Shown here: in pieces, positions 34,345 through 43,625 of the stretch | How positions within the stretch are numbered: position 1 is the first letter of the stretch | How the letters are laid out: every line of letters starts with the position of its first letter | Translations under genes and position numbers: made by a program | Notes under the pieces: generated by a model | Databases searched by the model: none | Told to the model about the DNA's origin: nothing | Seen by the model: the letters and a program-made list of their open reading frames with translations, nothing else | Assembly: GCF_004522155.1 (NCBI RefSeq) | Contig: NZ_SDEA01000008.1 | Span: forward strand, 1-64,000 | Length of the DNA: 64,000 nt | Reading direction: 5' to 3' | Source of the DNA: Paracoccus luteus | GTDB lineage: Bacteria; Pseudomonadota; Alphaproteobacteria; Rhodobacterales; Rhodobacteraceae

Positions 34345-35490
34345 ATGGATTTCGCCTTGTCCGAGGAACAGCAGGCCATCTTCGACATGGCCCGCGATTT
34401 CGGCCAGTCCGAGATCGCGCCCCATTCCCACGAATGGGAAGCCGCCGGCACGATCCCCAAGGCGCTGTGGCCCAAGGCCGCCGCGCTGGGGTTCGGCGGC
34501 CTTTATGTGTCCGAGGAATACGGCGGCTCCGGCCTGACCCGGCTGGACGCGACCTTGGTGTTCGAGGCGCTGGCGATGGCCGATCCCGCCGTAGGGTCGT
34601 TCCTGTCCATCCACAACATGTGCGGCGGCATGATCGACAAGTTCGGCAAGCCCGAGGACAAGGCCCGCTGGCTGCCCGACCTGTGCAGCATGGACAAGGT
34701 GTTTTCCTATTGCCTGACCGAACCCGGCAGCGGATCGGACGCCGCCGCCCTGCGCACGCGGGCCGAGCGCACGAACGAGGGCTGGCGGCTGAACGGCACC
34801 AAGGCCTTCATCTCGGGCGGGGGCTATTCCGACGCCTATGTCTGCATGGTCCGCACCGGCGAGGACGGGCCCAAGGGCATTTCCACCGTCGTGGTCGAGG
34901 AGGGCGCGCCGGGCCTGTCGTTCGGGGCGCTGGAACGCAAGATGGGCTGGCAGGCGCAGCCCACGACGCAGGTCCAGTTCGACGACTGCGCCATCCCCGC
35001 CGACAACCTGCTGGGCGAGGAAGGCCGCGGTTTCACCTATGCGATGGCCGGTCTGGACGGCGGGCGGCTGAACATCGCGGCCGGCGCGCTGGGCGGCGCG
35101 CAGGGGGCGCTGGACCGCACGCTGGCCTATATGGGCGAGCGCCGGGCATTCGGCAAAACGCTGGACCAGTTCCAGGCGCTGCAGTTCAGGCTGGCCGAGA
35201 TGGAGGTCGCGCTGCAGTCCGCCCGCGTCTTCCTGCGGCAGGCCGCGTGGAAGCTGGACAACAAGACACCGGACGCGACAAAGTTCTGCGCGATGGCCAA
35301 GATGTATGTCACCGACCGCGCGTTCGACGTCGCCAACCAGTGCCTGCAGCTGCACGGCGGCTATGGCTATCTGGCGGATTACGGCGTCGAAAAGATCGTC
35401 CGCGACCTGCGCGTCCACCAGATCCTCGAAGGCACGAACGAGATCATGCGCCTGATCGTCAGCCGCGCCCTGCTGGCGGAACGCGCGTGA
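34345..35490 (+). CDS. acyl-CoA dehydrogenase, probable isobutyryl-CoA dehydrogenase
   Basis: A 381-residue flavoenzyme with the acyl-CoA dehydrogenase signatures (CLTEPGSGSDAAAL, about 125-138) and GAFGKT-type RRAFGKTLDQFQALQF. The catalytic Glu is in ILEGTNEIMRL near residue 368. A GAAGGGAGAG ribosome site precedes ATG. Placement between mmsA and a 3-hydroxyisobutyryl-CoA hydrolase points to isobutyryl-CoA (valine) as substrate, though sequence alone does not exclude other short acyl-CoAs. The stop overlaps the next ATG by one base. Confidence 0.93.
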   Translation: MDFALSEEQQAIFDMARDFGQSEIAPHSHEWEAAGTIPKALWPKAAALGFGGLYVSEEYGGSGLTRLDATLVFEALAMADPAVGSFLSIHNMCGGMIDKFGKPEDKARWLPDLCSMDKVFSYCLTEPGSGSDAAALRTRAERTNEGWRLNGTKAFISGGGYSDAYVCMVRTGEDGPKGISTVVVEEGAPGLSFGALERKMGWQAQPTTQVQFDDCAIPADNLLGEEGRGFTYAMAGLDGGRLNIAAGALGGAQGALDRTLAYMGERRAFGKTLDQFQALQFRLAEMEVALQSARVFLRQAAWKLDNKTPDATKFCAMAKMYVTDRAFDVANQCLQLHGGYGYLADYGVEKIVRDLRVHQILEGTNEIMRLIVSRALLAERA

Positions 35491-36491
35491 TGGCCGATCT
35501 GTCGATCCGCACCGACCGCCGCGCCGGCCGCATCACCCTGACCCGGCCCGGCGCGCTGAACGCGCTGAGCCACGACATGGCCAACGATATCAAGGCCGCG
35601 CTGGACGGCTGGCGCGACGATCCCGCCGTGGCGCTGGTCATCATCGACGCCGAGGGCGACCGCGCCTTTTGCGCCGGGGGCGACATTGCCGCCGTCTATC
35701 ACGGCGGGCGCGCGGGCGATCACGGCATCGGCCAACGGTTCTTTGCCGACGAATACCGCATGAACGCCTCCATCGCGGATTACCCCAAGCCGGTCGTCGC
35801 CTTCATGCAGGGCTTCGTGATGGGCGGTGGCGTCGGCATCGGCGGCCACGCCAGCCACCGCGTCGTCGGCGACAGCACCCAGATGGCGATGCCGGAATCG
35901 GGCATCGGGCTGATCCCCGACGTGGGCGGCACCTGGCTTTTGTCGCGCGCGCCGGGCCGGATCGGCGAATATCTGGGCCTGACCGGCGCGCGGATGGGCG
36001 CGGGCGACGCGATCCACGCGGGTTTCGGCAATCTGTATCTGCCGGAATCGGAATGGCCGGCGGCCAAGGACCGGCTGGCCGAAACCGGCGACGTCAGCGT
36101 GCTGAAGGGGCGGACCCCGCCCCCGGCCGCGCTGGAAGATCGCGACCTGTCGGCGTTCGGCGGCCGCAGCGTGGCCGAGATCATGGCGGCGCTGCAGGCG
36201 GCCGGCGACGACGAGGCGCTGAAGCCGATGCGCCGGAACTCGCCCCTGTCGATGGCGGCGACGCTGGCGATGGTGCGGGCGGCGCGCGGCGACCAGCGGA
36301 TGCAGGACAGCCTGTCGCGCGAATACCGCTTTACCCACCGCGCCACCGCCGATTCGGATTTCGTCGAGGGCGTGCGCGCCCAGATCATCGACAAGGACCG
36401 CAACCCGGCCTGGTCGCGCCCCGCCGACCCCGCGGCGGTCGATGCGATGCTGGCGACGCTGGGCGACGCCGAACTGAACTGGGAGGATTGA
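35490..36491 (+). CDS. 3-hydroxyisobutyryl-CoA hydrolase (crotonase fold)
   Basis: Releases 3-hydroxyisobutyrate from its CoA ester in valine degradation. The 333-residue protein begins at an ATG sharing a base with the previous stop. Crotonase oxyanion-hole segments RAFCAGGDIAAVY and FMQGFVMGGGVGIGG are present. The hydrolase-specific MPESGIGLIPDVGG carries Glu136 and Asp144. The length and C-terminal DFVEGVRAQIIDKDRNPAW fit the hydrolase rather than an enoyl-CoA hydratase. The mmsB ATG lies one base after its stop. Confidence 0.93.
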   Translation: MADLSIRTDRRAGRITLTRPGALNALSHDMANDIKAALDGWRDDPAVALVIIDAEGDRAFCAGGDIAAVYHGGRAGDHGIGQRFFADEYRMNASIADYPKPVVAFMQGFVMGGGVGIGGHASHRVVGDSTQMAMPESGIGLIPDVGGTWLLSRAPGRIGEYLGLTGARMGAGDAIHAGFGNLYLPESEWPAAKDRLAETGDVSVLKGRTPPPAALEDRDLSAFGGRSVAEIMAALQAAGDDEALKPMRRNSPLSMAATLAMVRAARGDQRMQDSLSREYRFTHRATADSDFVEGVRAQIIDKDRNPAWSRPADPAAVDAMLATLGDAELNWED

Positions 36492-36492
36492 G

Positions 36493-37368
36493 ATGCAGAT
36501 CGGGTTCATCGGACTGGGCAACATGGGCGCGCCGATGGCGCTGAACCTGCTGCGCGCGGGGCACGAGGTCCGGGGCTTTGACGTGTCGGGCACCGTCCCG
36601 GACGGCATCATCGCGGCCGCCAGCGCGGCCGACGCCGCCCGCGGCGCGGATGTCGTCGTCACCATGCTGCCCAACGGCCAGATCCTGCGCACCGTCGCGG
36701 CCGAGGTCATTGCCGTCATGCGCCCCGGCGCGGTGCTGTGCGACTGTTCGACCGTGGACGTCGAAAGCGCCCGCGCGGTCGCCGCTGATGCCGCAGCGGC
36801 GCGGCTGGGGGCGCTGGATGCGCCGGTGTCGGGCGGCATCGGGGGCGCGGCCGCGGGCACACTGACCTTTATGGTGGGCGGGCCGGACGACGCCTTTGCG
36901 ACCGTGCGCCCGCTGTTCGACGTGATGGGCCAGAAGGCCGTGCATTGCGGCGCCGCGGGCGCGGGGCAGGCCGCCAAGATCTGCAACAACATGATCCTGG
37001 GCGCGACCATGATCGCCACCTGCGAGGCGTTCGCGCTGGCCGACAAGCTGGGGCTGGACCGGGCGCGGATGTTCGACGTGGTGTCCACCTCATCAGGCTA
37101 CAGCTGGTCGTTGAACGCCTATTGCCCGGCGCCGGGGGTGGGGCCGACCTCGCCCGCCGACAACGGCTATAAGCCCGGATTTGCGGCGGAACTGATGCTG
37201 AAGGATCTGCGGCTGTCCCAGCAGGCGGCCGAGGCGGTCGATGCCGACACGCCGATGGGCCAGCTTGCGACGCGGCTTTACACCGATTTCGTCGAGACCG
37301 AAGGCGGGCGCGGCCGGGATTTTTCCGCAATGCTGCCGCGGCTTGCAGCGCGCGGCCGGCAGGGCTGA
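36493..37368 (+). CDS. mmsB: 3-hydroxyisobutyrate dehydrogenase
   Basis: Oxidises 3-hydroxyisobutyrate to methylmalonate semialdehyde, the MmsA substrate. The 291-residue beta-hydroxyacid dehydrogenase has the dinucleotide motif FIGLGNMGAPMA (5-16), the substrate-binding DAPVSGGIGGAAAGTLTFMVGG and catalytic Lys162 in GQAAKICNNMILG. It is the last gene of the coupled acyl-CoA dehydrogenase-hydrolase-mmsB run. No good terminator is seen. Confidence 0.95.
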   Translation: MQIGFIGLGNMGAPMALNLLRAGHEVRGFDVSGTVPDGIIAAASAADAARGADVVVTMLPNGQILRTVAAEVIAVMRPGAVLCDCSTVDVESARAVAADAAAARLGALDAPVSGGIGGAAAGTLTFMVGGPDDAFATVRPLFDVMGQKAVHCGAAGAGQAAKICNNMILGATMIATCEAFALADKLGLDRARMFDVVSTSSGYSWSLNAYCPAPGVGPTSPADNGYKPGFAAELMLKDLRLSQQAAEAVDADTPMGQLATRLYTDFVETEGGRGRDFSAMLPRLAARGRQG

Positions 37369-37468
37369 GGGGCGGGTCCGCCCCGGCTCGCGGTCTTTTG
37401 CGGTGTCGCCGGGAAACGCCGTGGTGCATCACCGCGTTTGCATTGGCCACGACAGAAGGATGCCGGCC

Positions 37469-37987
37469 ATGATCCGATCCGCGCTGCTCGCCGGCCTGAT
37501 GGCCGCGACCCTGCCGCTGTCTGCGCTGGCCGACAAGCCCGCGCACGCGGGCGGCAATAACAGCGGCAACGGCAACAAGGGCCAGTCCCAGCACTCGGCC
37601 AAGGCCAGGGACCACGCGCCGCAGCTGCGCCGCGCGCCCGTGGTCGTCATCCGCGACACCGACCGCCGCCGCGACCCCGTGGTGGTGGTGGACCCCGACC
37701 GCCCCGCCCGCACCCTTGTCCAGCGGGCCTGTCCGCCGGGTCTGGCGAAGAAAAGCCCGGCCTGCGTTCCGCCCGGACAGGCCAGAAAGATGGACGGCCG
37801 GGTCGTCGTCGGCGACCGCATCGACTGGAATCACGTCCATGTCGTCACCCGCCCCGGCCTGTATGGGCTTACCGAGCCGCCGCGGGGGCAGCGTTACGCC
37901 ATCGTGGACGGCCGCCTTGTCCGCGTCGATTCCGGCACCGCGCGCATCCTGTCGATCATCCGGCTGGTCGAGGCGTTGCTGGACTGA
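37469..37987 (+). CDS. exported protein of unknown function with RcnB-like C-terminus
   Basis: Start ATG 37469 has AGAAGG nine bases upstream; ATG 37460 is an alternative. The 172-residue product has a signal peptide (about 1-22, LLAGLMAATLPLSALADKP), then Gly/Asn/Arg-rich sequence, a short CPPGLAKKSPACVPPGQARK motif with two Cys, and a C-terminal RYAIVDGRLVRVDSGTARIL that resembles the end of RcnB-type periplasmic proteins. A role in metal handling is only a possibility. Confidence 0.75.
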   Translation: MIRSALLAGLMAATLPLSALADKPAHAGGNNSGNGNKGQSQHSAKARDHAPQLRRAPVVVIRDTDRRRDPVVVVDPDRPARTLVQRACPPGLAKKSPACVPPGQARKMDGRVVVGDRIDWNHVHVVTRPGLYGLTEPPRGQRYAIVDGRLVRVDSGTARILSIIRLVEALLD

Positions 37988-38006
37988 CCGGCGCGGCGCG
38001 CGGGCG

Positions 38007-39662
38007 TCAGCCCTGCAGCAACGCCTGTGCCGCGGCGCGCGCGGCGGGGGTGATCGCCTCGCCGGCCAGCATGCGCGCCAGTTCCTCGACCCGTTCCGCC
38101 TGCGGAAGGGGCGTCACGGTCGATGTGGTCATGTCGTCCGCGACCGCCTTGGCGACCCGGAAGTGCCGGTCGCCGCGCGCCGCCACCTGCGGCGAATGGG
38201 TCACGACCAGCACCTGCGCCCCCTCGGCCAGCCGCGCAAGGCGGCGGCCCACGGCGTCGGCGGTGGCCCCGCCCACGCCGCGGTCGATCTCGTCGAAGAT
38301 CATCACAAGGCTGTCGCCGCCCCGCGCCAGGCACACTTTCAGCGCCAGCAGGAACCGCGACAGCTCGCCGCCGGATGCGATGCGGTCCAGCGGACCCGCA
38401 GGCGCGCCGGGGTTGGTGGCGACGGTAAAGGCGACGGTGTCGCGGCCCTCGGGTCCGGGGTCGCCGGGGGTGACGCGGGTCTCGAACACCGCGCGCTCCA
38501 TCTTCAGGGGCGCAAGCTCGGCGGCCATCGCCGCGTCCAAGCGGCCGGCGGCCCCGGTCCGGGCGGCGGTGACGGCGGCGGCGGCGGCATCATAGGCGGC
38601 GTCGGCGGCGCGCACGGCCTGCGTCAACTCGCCCAGCCGCGCGGTGCCCGCGTCCAGCGCCTCCAGCCGGTCGGCCAGGGTCGCGGCCAGCCCGGCCAGG
38701 TCGTCGGCCAGCACGTCATGCTTGCGGGCCAGCGCCCGCAGGGCGAACAGGCGTTCTTCGGTCGCCTCAAGGGTGGCGGGGTCGTGGTCGGCCGCGGCCA
38801 GCGCATCCTCGATCCCGCGCGTGGCCTCGCCCAGTTCGATCAGCGCGCGCCCCAGCGCGGCGATGGGCGCGTCCAGCGCGGCGGCGGCGCCGTCGTCGCC
38901 CTTGGCGGCCGCGCCCTCAAGCCAGCGCACGGCCTCGACCATCGCGCCCTCGGCCCCCTCGACGCCAGCCAGCTGCAGCGCGCGGGCGACGTCGCCGCGG
39001 ATGCGTTCGGCGGCCTGCATCTGGCGCCGGGCGATGTCCAGCGCCGCCTCTTCGCCGGGCTGGGGGTCCAGCTTGGCCAGCTCGGCCACGGCGTGGCGCA
39101 GGAAATCCTCCTCGCGCCGCGCCGCCTCCAGCGCCGCCTCGGCCTCGGACAGCGCCGCCGCCGCCTGCCTGCGCGCGGACCATGCGGCCCGCAGCGGCGC
39201 AAGGTCGATCGCGGCGAACGCGTCCAGCAGCGCGCGGTGGCCGCGCGGGTTCAGCAGCCCGCGGTCGTCGTGCTGGCCGTGCAGTTCGACCAGCGCGTCC
39301 GACAGCGCCCGCAGCACCTCGCCCGAGACGCGGCGGTCGTTCACCCAGCCGGTCTTGCGACCGTCGGCGGCGTTCACGCGGCGCAGGATCAGCTCGTCCT
39401 CGGCGTTGATGCCGGCCTCGTCCAGCACGGCGCGGGCGGGGTGGCCCGCGGGCAGGTCGAACACCGCCGTCACCTCGCCCTGGGTCGCGCCGGCGCGCAC
39501 CAGTTCAGCGCGGCCGCGCCAGCCCAGCACGAACCCCAGGCAGTCCAGCATGATCGACTTGCCCGCCCCGGTTTCGCCGGTCAGCACGTTCAGGCCGGGC
39601 GCGAAATCCAGCGCCAGCCGGTCGATCAGCAGCATGTCCCGGATGTCCAGCGACCGCAGCAT
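38007..39662 (-). CDS. recN: DNA repair protein RecN
   Basis: RecN is an SMC-like ATPase of double-strand-break repair. The 551-residue protein has Walker A GETGAGKS (29-36), a long coiled coil (about 150-360), the ABC signature region IASGGELSRFLLALK and Walker B MIFDEIDRGVGG. It is the last gene of a long minus-strand block, following bamD by 24 bases. I see no SOS box that I can defend. Confidence 0.96.
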   Translation of the reverse strand: MLRSLDIRDMLLIDRLALDFAPGLNVLTGETGAGKSIMLDCLGFVLGWRGRAELVRAGATQGEVTAVFDLPAGHPARAVLDEAGINAEDELILRRVNAADGRKTGWVNDRRVSGEVLRALSDALVELHGQHDDRGLLNPRGHRALLDAFAAIDLAPLRAAWSARRQAAAALSEAEAALEAARREEDFLRHAVAELAKLDPQPGEEAALDIARRQMQAAERIRGDVARALQLAGVEGAEGAMVEAVRWLEGAAAKGDDGAAAALDAPIAALGRALIELGEATRGIEDALAAADHDPATLEATEERLFALRALARKHDVLADDLAGLAATLADRLEALDAGTARLGELTQAVRAADAAYDAAAAAVTAARTGAAGRLDAAMAAELAPLKMERAVFETRVTPGDPGPEGRDTVAFTVATNPGAPAGPLDRIASGGELSRFLLALKVCLARGGDSLVMIFDEIDRGVGGATADAVGRRLARLAEGAQVLVVTHSPQVAARGDRHFRVAKAVADDMTTSTVTPLPQAERVEELARMLAGEAITPAARAAAQALLQG

Positions 39663-39686
39663 CGGATCACACCCTTGCGGCCGGGG

Positions 39687-40532
39687 TCAGAGCCACCGGC
39701 CCTGGATCACCTGACGATAGACGTTGGTCAGCCACGAACTGCCCTGCGGCGTCGCGGTCAGGCCGCGACCGCGCAGCTGGGCGTAGGCGTCCTGATAGAA
39801 CGGCGAGGACTGGAAGTTGTGGCCCAGGATCGCGCCCGCGGTCTGCGCCTCGTCGGTCAGGCCCAGGGCCAGATACGCCTCGACCAGCCGCATCAGCGCC
39901 TCGGGGGTGTGGGTGGTGGTCTGGTAATCCTCGACCACGACGCGAAAGCGGTTGATCGCGGCAGTGTGATGCCCGCGCTTGAGGTAATAGCGCCCGATCT
40001 CCATCTCTTTTCCGGCCAGATGGTCGAAGGCCAGGTCGAACTTCAGCACCGCCGAGCGCGCGTATTCGGTGTCGGGATACTGCTCGATCACCTCGCGCAG
40101 CGATTGCAGCGCCTGAAAGGTCAGGCCCTGGTCGCGCCCGACCTCGTCGATCTGGTCGTAATAGGACAACGCCAGCAGATACTTGGCATAGGCCGCATCC
40201 TCGTCGCCGGGATAGGCGTCGATGAACCGCTGGGCGGCGCCCCGCGCCTCGTCATACTGGCGGGCCTTGTGGTGCGAATAGGCCTGCATGATCAGGCCGC
40301 GCTTGGCCCAGTCGGAATAGGGGTAAAGCCGCTCGACCTCGGAGAAGTAATGGACGGCGTCGCGGGGCTTGTTCTCGTTCTCAAGCTCGAACTCGCCGCG
40401 CTTGTAGATTTCCTCGGCGGTGAAGTTGTCCAGCGGCTGCTTTGTCGCGTTGCCGCCGCGACCGCAGCCGGCCAGCAACGACACCGAGACGACCACCGCC
40501 AACAGCAACGGTCCCGCTTTTCTGACTGCCAT
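39687..40532 (-). CDS. bamD: outer membrane assembly lipoprotein BamD
   Basis: BamD is the essential lipoprotein of the Bam complex that inserts outer-membrane beta-barrels. Start ATG 40532 (MAVRKAGPLLLAVVV) gives 281 residues. The lipobox is LLAGC (Cys near residue 23). Tetratricopeptide-like repeats follow (YKRGEFELENENKPRDAVHYF, then several more). It lies between lpxC and recN, the usual alphaproteobacterial order. Confidence 0.95.
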   Translation of the reverse strand: MAVRKAGPLLLAVVVSVSLLAGCGRGGNATKQPLDNFTAEEIYKRGEFELENENKPRDAVHYFSEVERLYPYSDWAKRGLIMQAYSHHKARQYDEARGAAQRFIDAYPGDEDAAYAKYLLALSYYDQIDEVGRDQGLTFQALQSLREVIEQYPDTEYARSAVLKFDLAFDHLAGKEMEIGRYYLKRGHHTAAINRFRVVVEDYQTTTHTPEALMRLVEAYLALGLTDEAQTAGAILGHNFQSSPFYQDAYAQLRGRGLTATPQGSSWLTNVYRQVIQGRWL

Positions 40533-40648
40533 GTCCGTCCTGTCCGTTCGCGTCCCGCGGCTGCCTAGCACAGAATATCAGGCCGCGCAAAAGGGCAAGG
40601 TTGGCGGGTGCCCGGCGGAAAAGCCGCCGCCCGCCGGGTGCGCCCGGT

Positions 40649-41602
40649 TCAGGCGACGGCGCGCGCCGCGATGCCGGCGCCCACGGTTCCCGCGTCATAG
40701 CGGTCGACGCCCGCGCCCGGCAGGCGGGCCTGCAGATCGTCGGAACAGGTGGTCCATTCCCACGCGCCGGGCGTGTCGAACAGCGCCCGCAACAGGCGGT
40801 TGGTCATCGCGTGGCCTGCGCGGTGGCCGGTATAGCGGCCCAGCAGCGGTGCGCCCGCCAGCGCCAGGTCGCCCATCGCATCCAGCATCTTGTGGCGCAC
40901 GGCCTCGTCGGCGTGGCGCAGCCCGCCGGGCGACAGCACCCGGTCGCCGTCCACGACGACGGCGTTGAAATAGGTGCCCCCCAGCGCAAGGCCGCTGGCC
41001 TTCATCGCGTCCACGTCCGACTGGCGGCAAAAGGTGCGGCTGTCCATCAGCTCGCGCAGGAAGGCGCCGTTGGCCATGTCCAGCCGCTTTTCCTGATGGC
41101 CGATGGCGGCGTCGGCAAAGTCGATGGCGAAGTCGATTTCCAGATGGTCGGCGGGGGCCAGACGGGCGAACGCCTCGCCCTCGCGCACCTCGACGGCCTT
41201 CAGCACGCGGATCGCGCGCAGGGGTTTGCGCTGCATCCGCAGCCCGGCGCGCAGGATGCCCGCGACGAACGGCGCCGACGATCCGTCAAGGATCGGCACC
41301 TCGGGTCCGTCGATGTCGATCAGCGCGTTGTGAACGCCGGTCCCGGCCAGCGCCGCCATGACGTGTTCGACCGTGGACACCGTCGCCCCGCCCGCGCCCT
41401 GCAGCAGCGTGCACAGCCGCGACGGCTGCACCAGATCCCAGAGGGCGGGGATCAGCGCCCCGCCCTGCCCCTGCGCCAGGTCGGTGCGGCGGAACACGAT
41501 GCCGTGCCCGGCCTGCGCCGGCCGGATGGTCAACCGCGCGGGGGCGCCAGAGTGAAGCCCGGCGCCTTTGAATTCCGCCGTGGTGGCAAGGGTGGCCTGC
41601 AT
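40649..41602 (-). CDS. lpxC: UDP-3-O-acyl-N-acetylglucosamine deacetylase LpxC
   Basis: The zinc enzyme committing to lipid A synthesis. The start MQATLATTAEFKGAGLHSG gives 317 residues. The zinc ligand His80 lies in TVEHVMAAL and the pair HKMLDAMGD occurs in the second domain. GRYTGHRAGHAMTNRLL near the end carries the catalytic His. The 209-base gap to ftsZ holds the ftsZ terminator and an A+T-rich patch (41678-41705) likely to contain the lpxC promoter. Confidence 0.96.
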   Translation of the reverse strand: MQATLATTAEFKGAGLHSGAPARLTIRPAQAGHGIVFRRTDLAQGQGGALIPALWDLVQPSRLCTLLQGAGGATVSTVEHVMAALAGTGVHNALIDIDGPEVPILDGSSAPFVAGILRAGLRMQRKPLRAIRVLKAVEVREGEAFARLAPADHLEIDFAIDFADAAIGHQEKRLDMANGAFLRELMDSRTFCRQSDVDAMKASGLALGGTYFNAVVVDGDRVLSPGGLRHADEAVRHKMLDAMGDLALAGAPLLGRYTGHRAGHAMTNRLLRALFDTPGAWEWTTCSDDLQARLPGAGVDRYDAGTVGAGIAARAVA

Positions 41603-41751
41603 GGTCGTCGTCCGATTCTCGTTGGGGGCCACGCGGCCCCGGTCGATCATCAGTTAGGCCTGCGGGCCGTGCGTCTCAATTAACCTTTTGTAACAGCTTG
41701 AAACATCCGGGCTGGCCGGGCCGGTCGGCGACCCGGCCGCCCGACGATGCG

Positions 41752-41789
41752 CGAAAGGGGCCGCGGTGGCGGCCCCTTTCGGCATTTTT
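41752..41789. terminator. terminator hairpin between ftsZ and lpxC
   Basis: CGAAAGGGGCCGC (41752-41764) pairs perfectly with GCGGCCCCTTTCG (41769-41781), a 13-bp stem with loop GGTG. On the plus strand GCATTTTTC follows. On the minus strand, the direction of ftsZ, the T run lies within the stem. Confidence 0.65.
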
Positions 41790-41811
41790 CGGTCGCTGAG
41801 GCGTGATCGCG

Positions 41812-43428
41812 TCAGTTGGCCTGACGGCGCAGGAAGGCGGGGATTTCCACGTTGTCCTGTGCCGCGTCGGGCGAGGCCAGGTCGTCGAAGTCGCCGTCGG
41901 CCGTGCGGCTGCGCGACATCCGCTCGCTGACGCGTTCGGCGATGGTCGCGGCCTGCGGGCGTTCGGCCGCGGGTTCGTGCGACCCCGACAGCCGTTCCAT
42001 GATCCGGCCCAGACCGGCCATGCGCTGGGTGCCCTGCGGCGCGGGCGCGGGCGCGGCGACCGGAGCCGCGCGGCGCTGGTGCGCCTCGGCGGCGGCGGCT
42101 TTCACGCGGTCCAGCCGCTCGCGCATCGTGTCGCCCTGACCGGCGCGCGGACGCGACGGCGCGGTAAAGCTTTCGGCGGCGTCGTTCAGCCGGCTGGAGG
42201 TCGTGCGCAGATCGGCCGGGCGGGCGGGTTCCGCCCGCAGCTCGACGCGCGGCTCGGCCCGGAACTCGACCCGTTCGGCGGGCTGATAGGCGGGCGCGGG
42301 CAGCTCGTCCTCGACGGGCGCGCGGGGCGCCTCGGCGACGATCCGGCGCTGCGGGACCAGCGGCTCCTCGTGCGCGGCGGCGGCCGCCTGCGCGACCGAG
42401 GGGTTCTGGGTCAGCGGCTCGCGCATGCCGCGGCGCGCCACCGGCACGTCGGTGGCGGCGACGGCCGCGTCGATGCCGGTCGCCACGACGGACACGCGGA
42501 CGCTGCCCTCCATCGACGGATCGAGGGTCGAACCCACGATGATGTTGGCGTCGGAATCGACCTTTTCCCGGATTTTTTCCGCGGCCTCGTCCATTTCGAA
42601 CAGGGTCAGGTCATAGCCGCCGGTGATGTTGATCAGCACGCCCTTGGCCCCGTGCAGGCTGATTTCGTCCAGCAGCGGGTTGGCGATGGCCTTTTCGGCG
42701 GCCTGCACGGCGCGGTTCTCGCCCGTGGCCTCGCCGGTGCCCATCATGGCCTTGCCCATCTCGTCCATCACGGCGCGGACGTCGGCAAAGTCCAGGTTGA
42801 TCAGGCCCGGCCGCACCATCAGGTCGGTCACGCCCTTGACGCCCTGATACAGCACGTCGTCGGCCATCGCGAAGGCTTCGGTGAAGGTGGTCTTTTCGTT
42901 CGCCAGCCGGAACAGGTTCTGGTTGGGGATGATGATGAGGGTATCGACGACCTTCTGCAGCGCCTCGACGCCCTCGTCGGCCTGCCGCATGCGCTTGCTG
43001 CCCTCGAACTGGAAGGGCTTGGTCACGACGCCGACGGTCAGGATGCCCATCTCGCGCGCGGCTTGGGCGATGATCGGGGCGGCGCCGGTGCCGGTGCCGC
43101 CGCCCATGCCCGCGGTGATAAAGCACATGTGCGCGCCCATCAGGTGATCGACGATGTCCTCGATCGTCTCCTCGGCGGCCTTGGCCCCGATCGAGGGCTT
43201 GGCCCCCGCGCCCAGCCCCTCGGTCACTTTCGGGCCCAGCTGGATGCGCTGTTCGGCGCGGCTTTGCGCCAGCGCCTGCGCGTCGGTGTTGGCCACGACG
43301 AACTCGACCCCGTCGAGCTGCTGTTCGATCATGTTGTTGACGGCGTTGCCGCCCGCACCGCCGACACCGAACACGGTGATGCGCGGGCGCAGTTCGTCGT
43401 CGTCGGTCATCATCAGGTTCAGATTCAT
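41812..43428 (-). CDS. ftsZ: cell division protein FtsZ
   Basis: The tubulin-like GTPase forming the division ring. The start [17 protein letters not shown] gives 538 residues. The GTP-binding motif GGGTGTGA is at 109-116, and the synergy-loop residues [17 protein letters not shown] are present. The globular part ends near residue 320. A disordered linker of about 200 residues follows, long as in Alphaproteobacteria, and then the conserved C-terminal peptide [10 protein letters not shown] that binds FtsA and partners. It is 197 bases downstream of ftsA. Confidence 0.97.
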   Translation of the reverse strand: MNLNLMMTDDDELRPRITVFGVGGAGGNAVNNMIEQQLDGVEFVVANTDAQALAQSRAEQRIQLGPKVTEGLGAGAKPSIGAKAAEETIEDIVDHLMGAHMCFITAGMGGGTGTGAAPIIAQAAREMGILTVGVVTKPFQFEGSKRMRQADEGVEALQKVVDTLIIIPNQNLFRLANEKTTFTEAFAMADDVLYQGVKGVTDLMVRPGLINLDFADVRAVMDEMGKAMMGTGEATGENRAVQAAEKAIANPLLDEISLHGAKGVLINITGGYDLTLFEMDEAAEKIREKVDSDANIIVGSTLDPSMEGSVRVSVVATGIDAAVAATDVPVARRGMREPLTQNPSVAQAAAAAHEEPLVPQRRIVAEAPRAPVEDELPAPAYQPAERVEFRAEPRVELRAEPARPADLRTTSSRLNDAAESFTAPSRPRAGQGDTMRERLDRVKAAAAEAHQRRAAPVAAPAPAPQGTQRMAGLGRIMERLSGSHEPAAERPQAATIAERVSERMSRSRTADGDFDDLASPDAAQDNVEIPAFLRRQAN

Positions 43429-43625
43429 CGCCGCCTGCCCTTCCATTGGTTAGCCGGGTCGTGGCGCCCGGTCGAATCCCCTGTGCTGCCGCCAAGGGTA
43501 TCAGATTTGCCCGACCCGTCACGCCGTAAACAGGACATATCCACAAAATATGGCGTGTCTGCACGCAATCATAGGCGGTATCTTGCCCATATGTCTAGGG
43601 CTAGTGGGTCAGCCCATTGACTGAC
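43429..43625 (-). promoter_or_regulatory. ftsA-ftsZ intergenic region
   Basis: These 197 bases are less G+C-rich than the surroundings and hold no gene. Present are a GAATC (GANTC, the CcrM methylation site) at 43474-43478 and ATATCCACA at 43537-43545, one mismatch from the DnaA box. Both element types control ftsZ in Caulobacter, so a separate ftsZ promoter is likely here. No exact -35/-10 pair can be fixed. Confidence 0.45.

Noticed and set aside
41678-41700. CtrA-like sequence TTAACCTTTTGTAA upstream of lpxC
   Set aside because: The spacing between half-sites is one base short and the second half has a mismatch, so it is not better than chance in an A+T-rich patch.
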